Shown: positions 21,733-34,345, numbered from the stretch's first letter. The stretch: DNA of 64,000 nt from Corylus avellana (GCF_901000735.1 NC_081551.1:16706545-16770544), one strand, 5' to 3'. Notes: generated by a model from the letters alone, not told the origin. Numbers and translations are program-made.

Positions 21733-24700
21733 GGTCTGGTCCATACCGGTGACGAATCTGCCAAACGAGGCGTTTGCCTAGATGAGCCTCTGGCGGCTAT
21801 GAGGGGGATCGCGAGAGGAATTGTTGCGTCTGGTGATGCAGCAGCCTGGCACGCTTGAAATCCTTGTGGTCGACCTGGAGGAATCATCTGTCCCTTGTAC
21901 GCACCTTTCGCGGGATCTTCTTCGACCTCCAAAGGCTTAGGAGCACCCTTTCGCATGTCAAGATCGCTGTCAATGGGTGACCGTCCCATGCTGCCGATGG
22001 TGATCAGCGTGGATTTTTCAGAAATCCCCACGAGTTCTTGTGCCCTTGGTTTAGAGTCATTAGCTCCTTAGGGCGGAGCATTTGGAGAAGTCGCTTGGGT
22101 ACTATGAGCTAAGCGGCCTTTTTGAAAGAGAATGCCTGGCCAAGGAGCAGGAAGTTGGTAAGGCTCCAATTAGCGCATTTTTTCTGGAGATAGTCCCTGA
22201 GTAGTTGCCTAGTGGCTTTATCCCATCGCAAAGATGAGAGATACAATCGTTGTTTGCCCTCCTCATCGATAACGGAGGTCTTGAGGATGGCATCAGGGGG
22301 TCCACATGAGGCTCCTGGAAGGGATGTTCTTTTGAAAGGAAATTGGAGTGGTCCGGTGGGAGAGAGATTGCCTGGCAAACAGATATAAATGCTCGCCCCA
22401 CGCAGGCCTAGTACACGGAGGGTTCTGGTCCATACCGACGACGAATCTGGCCAACGAGGTGTTCGCTAAGATTATGGTCGCTGCTGGGGAGGTGTTTATG
22501 AGGAAGTGCTGCAACTTCGTCCTCTGGTGATGCAGCAGCCTGGCAAGACTTAGATCCTGGTGGTGGACTTAGAGGAAGCATTTGTCCCTTGTACGTAGCT
22601 TTTGCACGATCTTCTTCGACCTCCAAAGGCTTATGAGCACTCTTGGGCATTTTAAGATCGCAGTCAATGGGTGACCGTCCCTTGTTGCCGATGGTGTTTA
22701 GTGAGGATTTGTCGGAAAACACGAGCTCTTGTGCTCGTTGTTTAGAGTCACTGGTTCCTTAGGGCGAAGCATTTGGAGAAGTTGCTAAGATACCGTGAGC
22801 TAAGCGCCATTTCTTAAAGGGAATGCTTGGCCAAGGTGCAAGATGCTCCTAGGGCATCAGTTAGCGCATTTTTTCTGGAGTCCGTCTTAGGGGAGTTTCT
22901 TGGTGGCTCGATCCCACCACAGAGATGAGAGGCACAAGCGTTGTTTACCCACCTTATCAAGAGTGGATGTCTCAAGGATGGCATTGGGGGTCCGCGAGAG
23001 GATTCTGGGGGCGTTCTTTCGAATGGAAATTAGGGTGGTCCGACAAGAGAGAGAGTCCCTGGCAAATAGATATAGACACTCACCCCACGCAAGCCCAGGA
23101 CATGGAGGTGTTTGGTCCATACCGCCCACGAATCCGAACAACGAGGGCTTCGCCTAGATGAGCTTATGCTAGCTGCTGGTGGGATCGAGAGAGGAAGTGT
23201 TGCCTCTCGTGATGCAACAACCTGGCAAGCTTGAGATCTTCTTGGTGGACTTGAAGGAATAATCTGTCCCTCGTATGCACCTTTTGCGGGATCTTCTTCG
23301 ACCTCTAAAGGCTTAGAAGCACGCTTGGGCATGTCAAGGTCGCTGTTAATGGGTTACCGCCCCTTGACCAAGTCGCTACTGTACCGTGGGCTAAGAGGCC
23401 TTTTCGAAAGGGAATGCTTGGCCAAGGAGGATGATGCTCCTAGGGCTCCAGTTAGCGCATTTTTTCTGGAGCATGTCTCTGGGGAGTTGCCTTGAGGCTC
23501 GATCCCACCACAGAAATGAGAGGCACAAGCGTTGTTTTCCCACCTCACCGATCATGGAGGTGTCGATGATGGCATCAGGGGGTCTACGAGAGGCTTTTGA
23601 AGGCGTTCTTCCAAAAGGAAATTGAAGTGGTCCTGCGGGATTGAGAGTTCGTGTATACAGATATAGAAGCTCGCCCCACACAGTCCCAGGACACGGAGGG
23701 GTCTGGTCCACACTAGCGACGAATTTGGCCAACGAGGGGTTTGCCAAGATGAGCCCATGGCGGCTGCAAGGGGGATCGCGAGAGGAAGTGTTGCAGCTTT
23801 GTCCTTCGGTGATGCTGCAGCCTGGCAAGCCTGAGATCGTCATTGTGGACTTGGAGGAATCATTTGTCCGTTGTATACACCTTTCGGGGGATCTTATTCG
23901 ACCTCCAATGGCTTAGGAGCACCCTCAGGTATGTCAAGATCGCAATCAATGGGTGACCGTCCCTTGTTGCCGATGGTGATTGGTTTGGTTTTGTTCTAAA
24001 ATACCACGAGTTCTTGTTTCCGTGGTTTAGAGTCACTGGCTCCTTAGGGCGGAGCATTTGGAGAAGTCGCTAGCGTACCGTGGGCTAAGCGGCCTTTCTA
24101 AAAGGGAATGCTTTGCCAACGAGTAGGAAGCCGCTAGGGCTCTAGTTAGTGACCGTCCCCTGCTGCCGATGGTGATCAGTGTGGATTTGTCAGAAATCAC
24201 CACGAGTTCTTCTACCCATGGTTGAGAGTCACTGGCTCCTTAAGGCAGAGCATTTGGAGAAGTCGCTAGGGTACTATGGGTTAAGTGGCCTTTCTGAAAG
24301 GGAATGCTTGGCCAAGGAGTAGGAAGCCGCTAGGGCTACAGTTAATGCATTTTTTCTGGAGTCAGTATTGGGGAGTTACTTTGTGGCTCGATCCCATCGC
24401 CAGATGAAAGGCACAAGCGTTGTATGCCCACCTTATCGATAGTGGAGGTGTCAGGGATGGCATTAGGGGGTCCACGAGAGGATTTTGGTGGCATTCTTTC
24501 GTAAGGAAATTGGAGCGGTCCAGCAGGAGGGAGTGTGCCTGGCAATTAGATATGCACGCAGGCCTAGACATGGAGGGGTCTGGGCCATACAGCCAACGAA
24601 TCAACACAACGAGGAGTTCGACTAGATCGGCCTATTCCGGCTGCTGGGGGATTGCGAGAGTAAGTGTTGCCTTTGGTGATGCAACAGCCTGGCAACCTTG

Positions 24701-26702
24701 AGATCCTCGTGGTGGACTTGGAGGAATCATCTGTCGCTCTCGTACACACCTTTCGTGGGATCTTCTTTGACCTCTAAAGGCTTAGGAGCACCCTTGGGCT
24801 TGTCAAGATCGCTGTCAATGGGTGACCGTCCTTTGCTACATATGGTGACTAGTGTGGATTTGTTATAAATCACCACGAGTTCTTGTGCACGTGGTTTAGA
24901 GTCTCTGGCACCTTAGGGCGGAGAATTTGGAGAAGTCGCTAGGGTATCGTGAGCTAGGCGGCCTTTTTGTAAGGGAATGCTTGGAGAAGGAGCAGGAAGC
25001 TGCTGGGGCTCCAGTTAAAGTATTTTTTCTGGAGTCAGTCTCTGGGGAGTTGCTTGGTGGCTGGATCCCACTGCATAGAGGAGAGGCACATTCGTTGTTT
25101 GCCCACCTTATCGATAATGGAGGTGTCGAGGATGGCATCAGGGGGTCCCCATGAGGCTTATGGAGGCGTTCTTTTGAAAGTAAATTAGAGTTGTCGGGCA
25201 GAGGAGTGTGCCTGGCAAATAGATATAGATGCTCGTCCCACGTAGGCCAAGGTGATTAGTGTGGATTTTTCGAAAATCACCACGAGTTCTTGTGCCCATG
25301 GTTGAGAGTCATTAGCTCCTTTGGGCGGAGCATTTGGAGAAGTTGCTAGGGTACTGTGGGTTAAGCGGCCTTTCTGAAAGAGAATGCCTGGCCAAGGAGC
25401 AAGAAGCAGTTAGGGCTCCAGTTAGCACATTTTTTATGGTGACAGTCCTTGGGGAGTTGCTTGGTGGCTCGATCCCACCGCAAAGATGAGAGGTACAATC
25501 GTTGTTTGCCCTTCTCACCGATAACGGAGCTCTCGAGGATGGCATCAGGGGGTCCACGTGAGGCTTCTGGAAGTGTTGTTCTTCAGAAAGTAAATTGGAG
25601 TGGTTCGGCGAGAGAGAGATTGTCTAGCAAACAGATATAAACGCTCACCCCACGCAGGCCCAGGACACGGGGGGTTCTGTTCCATACCGACGCAAATCTG
25701 GCCAATGAGGTGCTCGCCAAGACTATGGCTGCTGTGAGGGGGTTCGCGAATCTGGCTACGAGGTGATGCAGCTGCCTGGCAAGACTGTGATCCTCGTGGT
25801 GGACTTGGAGGAATCATCTGTCGCTCGTACGCAGCTTTCGCGCGATCTTCTTCGACCTCCAAAAGGCTTAGGAGCACTCTTGGGCATTTCAAGATTGCAG
25901 TCAATGAGTGACCGTCCCTTGCTGCCGATGTTTTTTAGTGTGGATTTGTAGGAAAACACGAGCTCTTGTGCCCGTGGTTTAAAGTCACTGGCTCCTTAGG
26001 GCGAAGCATTTGTAGAAGTCACAAGGGCACCGTGGGCTAACCGCCTTCTCTTTAATGGAATGCTTGTGCCAAGGTGCAAGATACTCCTAGGGCTTCAGTT
26101 AGCGCAATTTTTCTGGAGTCAGTCTTAGGGGAGTTCCCTGGTGGCTCAATGCCACCGCAGAGATGAGAGGCACAAGTGTTATTTGCCCACCTCTCTAATG
26201 ATGGAGGTGTCGAGGATGGCATTAGGGGGTTCACGGGAGGCTTCTGAAGGCGTTGTTCTTCCGAAAGGAAATTGGAGTGGTGCAACCGGAGAGAGAGTAC
26301 CTGGCAAACAAATATAGACGCTCTCCCCACGCAGGCCGAAGACATGGAGGGGTCTGGTCCATACCGTCCAGGAATCAGCACAACAAGGGGTTCGCCTAGA
26401 TGAGCCTATGCCTACTGCTAGGGGGATCGCGAGAGGAATTGTTGCCTTTGGTTATGCAATAGCCTGCCAAGCTTGAGATCCTGGTGGTGGACTTGGAGAA
26501 ATCATCTGTCCCTCTTACGCCTTTTGCGGGATCTTCTTCGACCACCAAAGGCTAGGAGTACCTTTGGGCAGGCAAAAATTCGCTGTCAATGGGTGACTGT
26601 CCCTTACTGCCGATAGTGATTAGTGTGGATTTGTCGAAAATCATCACGAGTTCTTGTGCATGTGCTTTAGAGTCTCTGGCACCTTAGGGTGGATCATTTG
26701 GA
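21733..26702. repeat. ~690-bp tandem satellite, block 3
   Basis: The satellite resumes at GGTCTGGTCCATACC. Full units (anchors near 22049, 22738, 24893, 25975, 26667) alternate with shortened ones (near 23365, 24022, 24219, 25303). Several shortened units share their deletion junctions with units of block 2, showing that groups of units were copied together. It ends within a unit at about 26702. Confidence 0.9.
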
Positions 26703-27536
26703 CCCTTTTGTCCATGTTCCCAGAGTGGTGGAACTATGCACAACTGTGAATGATGAAAAATGCATCACACACATCAGGATCCTCATAATTGCAATATTTT
26801 CCTAAATGTAATCCAACCAGCACAACGAACAGATTGACTAGAAGGCCAAAGGGTGAGTGAAATAATAAGTACGTACATTGTTCATAATAATCACCCAAGA
26901 AACAAAACTATAATAATTAAAAATGAATAATGTTGGACATGTGAAATAAACTTAATAAAAACTGTAATATTACAATCTTAGTCACCTTCACCACAAACTT
27001 GATAATTTATTACTCTAAAATAGGGTATGAAATAAATTTTTTTTTTTTTTTAAAATGTAACTTATAACAACTTAACAGATTCACTATACCCATCACCACA
27101 CCAAATATGTCGCAGAGATATGATCATAAAGAATGAGTTCCAACAAGAAGGAATACCCACAAGCATACAAAATACATATTTTTGCTCAGATTTCCGATAT
27201 TCGGAGCAAATATTTTATCTACATCAACTTGTTCGCGATTTGATGCTCCTACTGGCATGGTCAACAGCCTTTGTGCATCATAAGCTGTGGGGCTGCAGTG
27301 CTCCTAGAAGATTTTTCACTGCACTATCATAGTTTACAAAGCCCAGAAACCAAAATTCATGGTTGTCGACAGAGATAACCTGTATGTACTTTTCCCCTGG
27401 CTTGACTTTGCTTGTTGATGGATTCACTGCCCTCAACTGATGTAATGGAATAACCACCTGTTTTATGCACAAGAGAAAGCATGCACGCCAATATCATTAA
27501 CCAATTGAAGAGAAACTCAATGAATGAAAGCCCGAA
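26703..27536. other. 0.83-kb non-satellite insertion with a gene exon
   Basis: This AT-rich stretch sits inside one satellite unit and replaces about 30 bp of it. The left part (26703-27277) looks like 3' UTR or intergenic DNA. The right part carries the terminal exon of a GEM-like gene on the minus strand. No terminal repeats or Helitron-type ends were seen. Confidence 0.8.
27278..27457 (-). pseudogene. GEM-like GRAM-domain protein, last exon only
   Basis: 60 codons including the stop. The peptide begins [13 protein letters not shown] and contains [19 protein letters not shown] and [10 protein letters not shown]. This is the C-terminal half of the GRAM domain of plant GEM-like / ABA-responsive proteins, membrane-associated regulators that bind phosphoinositides. 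A good splice acceptor precedes it on the minus strand (pyrimidine-rich, ending in AAACAG, 27458-27463). The upstream exons are absent, because satellite resumes about 80 bp further on. The exon itself is intact, so it is either a captured fragment or the stump of a gene destroyed by array growth. Confidence 0.85.
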
Positions 27537-30500
27537 AACGGTCTTTCTGAAAGGGAATGCTTGGCCAAGGAGCAAGAAGCTGTTAGGGCTATATTTAGCG
27601 CATTTTTTTTGGAGTCAAGTCTTTGGGGAGTTGCTTGGTGGCTTGATCCCACCGCTGAGACGAGAGGTGCAATCGTTGTTTGCTTACCTCACCGATAAGG
27701 GAGGTCTCGAGAATGGCATTAGGGGGTGCACGTAAGGCTTCTGACGGGTTGTTCTTCCGAAAGGAAATTGGAGTGGTCCGGCAAGAGAGAGTACCTAGCA
27801 AACAGATATAAACGCTCGCCCCAAGCAGGCCTAGGACATGGAGGGGTCTGGTCTATACCGACGACGAATTTGGCCAACAAGGTGTTCACCAAGATTATGG
27901 CTGCTGCAGGGGGGTTCACGAGAGGAAATGTTGCAGCTTCGTCCTCTAGTGATGCAGCAGCTTGGCAAGACTGAGATCCTTGTGGTGGACTTGGAGGAAT
28001 CATCTGTCCCTCTTACGCACCTTTCGCGTGATCTTCTTCGACATGTTGGGCATTTCAAGATCGCAGTAAATGGGTGATCGTCACTTGCTGGCGATGGTGA
28101 CCAGTATGGATTTGTCCGAACACACCACCAATTCTTGTGCCTGTGGTTTAGGGTCACTAGCTCGTTAGGCCGGAGCATTTAGAGAAGTCGCTAGGGTACT
28201 ATGGGCTAAGCGGCCTTTCTTAAAGGGAATGCTTGGCCAAGGAGCAAGATGCTCCTAGGGCTCGAATTAGTGCATTTTTTCTGGAGTCAGTCTTGGGGGA
28301 GTTGCTTGGTGGCTCAATCCCACCGTAGAGATGAGAGGCACAAGCGTTGTTTGCCCCCCTTATCGATAGTGGAGGTGTCGGGGATGGCATCAGGGGGTCC
28401 ACGGGAGGCTTCTGGAGGTGTTCTTTCGGAAGGAAATTAGAGTTGTCCGACGGGAGAGTGTGCCTGGCAAATAGATAGAGATGCTCACCCCACGTAGGCC
28501 CAGGACACGAAGGGGTTTGGTCCATACTGGCAACGAATCTGCCCAACGAGGGGTTCGCCTAGATGAGCCTATGGCGGTTGCGAGGGGGATTGTGAGAGGA
28601 AGTGTTGCGTCTGGTGATGCAGCAGCCTGGCAAGCTTGAGATCCTCGTGGTCGACCTGGAAGAATCATTTTTCCCTCATACGCACCTTTTGCGGGATCTT
28701 CTTCGACCTCCAAAGGCTTAGGAGCACGCTTTGGCATGTCAAGATCGTTGTCAATGGGTGACCATCCCATGCTACCGATGGTGATCAGTGTGGATTTGTT
28801 GGAAATCACCATAAGTTCTTGTGCCCATGGTTTAGAGTCACTAGCTTCTTAGGGCGGAGCATTTGAAGTCGCTAGGGTACTGTGCGCTAAGTGGCCTTTT
28901 TGAAAGAGAATTCCCGTCCATGGAGTAGGAAGCTGTTAGGGCTCTAGTTAGTGCAGTTTTTCTAGAGTCAGTCTTTGGGGAGTTGCCTGGTGGCTCGATC
29001 GCACCTCAGAGATGAAAGGTACAATCGTTGTTTCCCACCTCACCAATCATGGAGGTCTCGAGGATGGCATCGGGGGTCCACGTGAGGCTTCTGGAGGGGT
29101 TGTTCTTTTGAAAGGAAATTGGAGTGGTCCGGCGGGAGAGAGAGTGCCTGGCAAACAGATATAAATGCTCGCCCCACACAGGCTCAGGACACAGAGGGGT
29201 CTGGTCCATACTGGCGACGAATCTAGCCAACAAGGCGTTCGCCAAGATTATGGCTGCTGCAGGGGGATCGCGAGAGGAAGTGTTGCAGCTTCGTCCTCTG
29301 GTGATGCAGCAGCTTGGTAAGCCTGAGATCCTCGTGGTGGACTTGGAGGAATCATTTGTCCCTTGTACGCACCTTTCGCGCGATCTTCTTCAACCTCCAA
29401 AGGCTTAGGAGCACTCTTGGGCATTTCAAGATCGCAGTAAATGGGTGACCGTCCCTTGCTGTAGTTGGTGATCAGTGTGGCTTTGTCGAAAAACTCCACG
29501 AGTTCTTGTGCTCGTGGTTTAGAGTCATTGGCTCCTTAGGGCGGAGCATTTGGAGAGGTCGCTAAGGTACAGTGGGCTAAGTGGCCTTTCTTCAAGGGAA
29601 CACTTGGCCAAGGAGCAAGATGCTCCTAGGGCTCCAATTAGCGCATTTTTTCTGGAGTCGATCTTAGGGGAGTTCCCTGGTAGCTCGATCTTACCACAGA
29701 GATGAGAGGCACAAGGGTTGTTTGCCCACCTTACCAATAATGGAGGTGCCGAGGATGGCATCTGGTGGTCCATGGGAGGCTTCTGGAGGTGTTGTTCTTT
29801 CGAAAGGAAATTGGAGTGGTCCGACGGGAGAGAGAGTGCCTGGCAAACAAATATTGACGCTCTCCCCACACAGACCCAGGACATGTAGGGGTCTAGTCCA
29901 TACCGACGACTAATATGGCCAACGAGGGCTTCGCTAAGATGAGTCTATTGTGGCTACAGGGGCGATCGCGAGTGAAGGTGTTGCACCTCCGTCCTCTGGG
30001 GATGTAGCAGCCTGGCAAGCCTGAGATCCTTGTGGTGGACTTGGAGGAATTATTTGTCCCTCGTATGCACCTTTTCGCGAGATCTTCTTCCACCTCCAAA
30101 GGCTTAGGAGCAATCTTGGGCAAGTCAAGATTGTAGTCAATGGGTGACCATCCCTTGCTGCTGATGGTGATTAGTGTGGATTTTCGGAAAACACCACGAG
30201 TTCTTGTGCCGTAGTTTAGAGTCACTGGCTGCTTAGGGCGGAGCATTTGGAGAAGTTGCTAGGGTACCGTTGGCTAAGCGGCCTTTCTGAAAGGAATGCT
30301 TGGCCAAGGAGGAGGAAGCCGCTAGGGCTATAGTTAGCGCATTATTTTTGGAGTCAGCCTTGGGGAAGGTGCCTGGTGTCTCGATTCCACAATAGTGATG
30401 AGAGGCACAAGCGTTGTTTCCCCACCTCACCGATTATGGAGGTGTCGAGGACGACATCAGGGGGTCCAGGTTAGGCTTCTGGAGGCGTTCTTTCGAAAGG

Positions 30501-30905
30501 ATATTGGTGTGGTCCGACGGGAGAGAGAGTGCCTGGCAAATAGATATAGACGCTTGCCCCACGCAGGCCAAGAACGCGGAGGGTTCTGGTCCATACCAGC
30601 AACGAATATGGCCAACGAGGGGTTCGCCAAGATGAGCCTATGGCGGCTGCGAGGGGAATCGCGAGAGGAAGTGTTGCAACTTTGTCCTTTGGTGATGTAG
30701 TAGCCGGGCAGGCTTGAGATCCTCGCGGTGGACTTGGAGGAATCATTTGTCCCTTAGACATACCATTCGCGGCATCTTCTTCGACTTCCAAAGGCTTAGG
30801 AGCACCTTTGGTCTTGTCAAAATCGCAGTCAATGGGTGACCATCCCTTGCTGCCGATGGTGATTAGTGTAGATTTGTTGGCAAACACCTTGAGTTCTTGT
30901 GCCTG
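27537..30905. repeat. ~690-bp tandem satellite, block 4
   Basis: Five more units with anchors near 28144, 28829, 29515, 30221 and 30905 (periods 685-706 bp). The first is truncated by the insertion. Homology ends near 30905 in the unit anchor. Confidence 0.92.
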
Positions 30906-32100
30906 TGGTGGGCAGGTTTCGTAGAGTCGCTCCCTATGCTGCCTATAGGTTCTCAGGTGGAGCTTAGCCTGACGAGGAGCAGCAAGCTGACGGAGTTGAG
31001 AGTGCAAGGGGTGCTCCTATGTGACTTGGTTCACCTGCGGAGCCGTCACGGGGGGGCCCCTTTGTCTCAATTGATGAGATCAACTGAGCAGTTCCCCCTA
31101 TTTTGCGGGTCTCTACAGCCTACTCCAAAAGCGGTTGGCCATCCCCAGCGAATTGAGGTATTGTCTACCCCATTAACTAGTGAAAATTATGATTTGACAG
31201 CTCCTCTGGAGGTACAGGGGGGCTCATATGGCGGCCAATGTGATTTGCCTGTTTTAAGAGACTTTGTTGAGGCTCTGGCCTAGTTGCTACCACGAGGTCT
31301 TGTAAGGCAGTGGAGATTACCAATGGACCTTACGCTGCCTGTGTGAGGTGTTGGCGTGGGCTACGTTTGAGGCTGTTGTGGTCTGCAGCGATCTAGCAGT
31401 GGTGCTTTATCAGTGAGGCTGCAGGCCATGGAGGTGGAAAATGTCGAGATCCATCGGAAAGTGGCTCGTTTGACTAGCGACCTGGAGGCCTTTCTTTTGG
31501 TGGAGGCAGTGTCAAAGTTGACGAGGGTGGAGATTAAGGGAGAGCAGCAAGGGTCTATGAACGTATGGCTATCACTGAGAGGATGTTGGGGTTGCTTCAA
31601 GACAAGCTGTCAACTGTGGGAGGCGGCGAAACAATCATAGGTAGCTAGCTCCGCCACTTGCTTTGACAAGAAGAAAGCGGAATGAGTGGCGTAGAGTGAG
31701 GCTCGCCTACGAGACGAGATGTGTGATCGCCTGCAATTCCTTCAGGGTGTGGAACGGGGTTCGAAGGCTGAGGTTAGTTCCCCAAGGTCGGGATGAGTGT
31801 TGGTTTCATGGCTTTAGGAAGGGCTTTAAGATCTGCAAGTCTTTTTCCATCGGTCACTTTGGCGAAATGAATATGGCTGTGCTAAGCTGGAGGGACTACT
31901 CCCCTAATGTTTGCATGAGGCTCGAATTGGTGAAGGATTGAATGTTGTTCCGCAATGAGTGTCCTACTTTTGAAAGGGGACTCAGTGGTGCCCCCAACCC
32001 TGATCTTTGTGACCCTACTCATGTCTTATTTAATAATAATATAGCATTACATGACTTTTCATTTTCTTTGCTTTGCCTTCTTCCTTGCGTTAAACTTGAC
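30906..32100 (+). other. Array-flanking region with degenerate open frames
   Basis: Two open frames are seen on the plus strand: 30897-31283 (128 aa) and 31413-31640 (75 aa, heptad-like EVENVEIHRKVARLTSDLEAF). Frame-shifted continuation of protein-like sequence runs to about 31960. GC content is higher than in the surroundings. This could be the decayed C-terminal part of a transposon-associated ORF, perhaps the ancestor of the satellite, but I do not recognise the family. Confidence 0.35.
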
Positions 32101-32329
32101 CTATTTTAAAGCCGAAACAACTTCATAAACATGAGGCAAAATGTGTCGTGGTTAAAACGCATTTGATGCCTGAGTAATATGTAAAGATTGAGCAAAATTT
32201 ATTACAATAAGAGTGAGTGATGAAACACCATTTAAAAATAGGAGTGGGAACATCGGTTATGGGAGAAAGAGGAGTGCAAGGGTAATTACATTGTTTTGAG
32301 TACAAATGCAAAAGATGACCGATTGTGCT

Positions 32330-32720
32330 CGGCAGGATTTTTATCCAGTAGGTGGTCCTGCCCGACACTGTTTTTAAGTAGCCAAGCAAAGGACAACCAC
32401 TCATGTCTAGTGGGATACTGCCCTTGCCAACCCATGCAAGAGTTACGCCAACAACTTTGAAGATACGAAGTGAATTTAGTACGTGGGCTTGCATGGCATT
32501 GTTTTAAGTAGCCGACCAAGGGGCAACCACTCGTGTTAGGTGGGATACTACACTTGTCGACCCAAGCGGGAGTTATGCTGGCACCTTTGAAGATGCGATG
32601 CGAATTCAATAAGTGGGCTTGCCCGACACTGTTTTACGTAGCTGAGCAAGGGGCATGCACAACGGGATACTACCCTTGCTGACCCAAGCGGGAGTTATGC
32701 TATCACCTTTGAAGATGCGA
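32330..32720. repeat. ~130-bp direct repeats, three units
   Basis: Units anchored at TGCCCGACACTGTTTT or variants near 32361, 32492 and 32622. Each has a GGGATACT..CCCTTG core and a GAAGATGCGATG tail. They lie on the 3' side of the minus-strand gypsy remnant, where gypsy elements often carry tandem repeats. Confidence 0.8.
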
Positions 32721-32779
32721 TGTCATAGAGGTCTAGGCGAAGTTGAATTACTTTTAGTATTGCCTTCGTCTTCTTGGTA

Positions 32780-33182
32780 GGTTCCTACAAGGTCCTTTGA
32801 CGCTCAAGTTAGTTGTTTGCTCATTACATTGAGTATTTTGCAATAATGGAAACATACCTAAAGGATTCGGGATCTTTGGTTCATTTGACATCCCTGTCGA
32901 CGCGTCCTTCTTCTGGCCAATGTTATCTTCCTTTAGGCCCATCCCCAATGACTCCAACGACCCTTCGACGTTCAAGTCAATAACTATTTGCTTGCATTAT
33001 GAAAGAGAAAAGCATACCTAATGCCTTTCTCTCTACACATTTCTCGTGGCCAACGTTATTTTCTTGCATGGCAGTCCCCGGTGACTCTAGGGACCCTCTG
33101 ACGCTCAAATCAGTAATTGCTCGCTTGCATTATGAAACTGAGAAGCATACCTGGTGTCTTTCGCTTGGAATGACTTTACTAG
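32780..33182. repeat. Diverged direct repeats beside gypsy pol
   Basis: Motifs TTGACGCTCAAGT, TCGACGTTCAAGT and TGACGCTCAAAT recur near 32799, 32966 and 33099, each followed by a GCTTGCATTATGAAA-like stretch. They directly follow the pol end on the minus strand and so belong to the untranslated 3' part of that element. Confidence 0.7.
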
Positions 33183-33722
33183 TAGTAATGGCGTAGGTGT
33201 TCCGCGTTCCACAAATGTGGTAATCGTTTGCCCTCCATCGTTTTGAGGTGATATGTTCTCGGTTGCTTGGACTCGATCACTCAATATGGGCCTTCCCATG
33301 GGGAGTCGAATCCTTCTGTTGGGTTTCTTGTGGCTAGGAATGTTTTCCAGAGGACAAGGTCTTCTTCTCAGAAGCTTCGATGCTTGGCTTTCTGCTTGTA
33401 GCACTTGGCCATCACCCTCTAGTATACTGCAATTTGCATGGCTGCTCTAGATCTTCATTCGTATCAGCATCATAATTGCTGGCATGAAGGCTAGAGCGTC
33501 CAATTTCCATAGGCATCATTGCCTCACTCCCAGAGGCCAAAGCAAAGGGGTTTCTCTTGTTGGCGTACGCACCGTCGTTCTGTAAGCTCAGAGCACTCCC
33601 AGGAGCTTGTTGGCCCATAGTCCCTTGGCTTGGTCGAGTCCAGCTTTGAGCATTTTGAAGATGGTCTTGTTGGTCGCTTCGGCTTAGCCGTTGGCTTGTG
33701 GGTGCGTTGGATGAGTAGTAGT
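33183..33722 (-). pseudogene. Ty3/gypsy integrase C-terminus, degenerate
   Basis: The minus strand reads HPTHPQANG, stop, AEATNKTIFKML, AKGLWANKLLGVL, stop, AYRTT; then, after a frame shift, NPFALASGSEAMMPMEIG. Further on, again frame-shifted, come DLVLWKTFLATRNP and LPHLWNAEHLRHYY followed by a stop. These are the conserved blocks of plant gypsy integrases (PQANGQAE, LWAYRTT, GxEAVxPVEI, the DLVLRK and WNAEHLRRYY end), here with at least two nonsense changes and two frame shifts. RT, RNase H and the left part of integrase are absent: homology stops abruptly near 33722. It is an old dead fragment. Confidence 0.9.
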
Positions 33723-34039
33723 TCTTAATCTGTAACTAAGAGCAACAATTACGGAACGCATGATTGTTGAATTGTTTTTTGTTGGGAAAACTTCACAAAG
33801 CCCACTTGAACCCCCCACCCCCCACAAGGCTCAAGAAATCTAAGGTGAACAATGACTGGAAACATAACTTATACAAGTGAATTTTTCAGTCATCACGTCT
33901 TAACGGGATTCAGGAATTGTTAAGACAAAAATAACAAAGGAAAGTAGGTATGAAGATCTGAAATTATTCACATTCTTAACGGGAAATGAATCGCGTCATA
34001 ATGTTGAGAGTAAAATCTTCGCATTCCCGTCATGTTCAC

Positions 34040-34345
34040 GGCCTAATGTCTCATCCAACAGGGTAGGCGGAGAGCAAAATCAGAAGTACCATCACGACTG
34101 CATTATGATGTGCCTTCCAACGAGGTAGGCCAAGAGCAAACTTGACATCTTGTCACTTGCTTGTTCTGACGTGCCATCCAACGGGGTTGGCCAAGAGTCA
34201 TTCTGTAAGTCCCGTTACTTGCCCGTTCTAACGTACCATTCAACGGGGTTGGCTGAGAGCTATTTTGTAAGTCTCGTTACTTGCCCGTTCTGACGTGCCA
34301 TCGAACGGGGTTGGTTGAGAGCCATTATGTAAGTCCAGCTACTAA
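34040..34345. repeat. 62-bp tandem repeat, about 4.5 units
   Basis: Units anchored on GTGCCATCCAACGGGGTTGG or variants near 34110, 34171, 34233 and 34295, period ~62 bp. Each unit ends in a TTACTTGCCCGTTCT-like stretch. No coding sense. Confidence 0.85.

Noticed and set aside
34040..34345. Short regular repeats that might suggest a CRISPR array
   Set aside because: Units are contiguous with no unique spacers, and this is a plant nuclear sequence.
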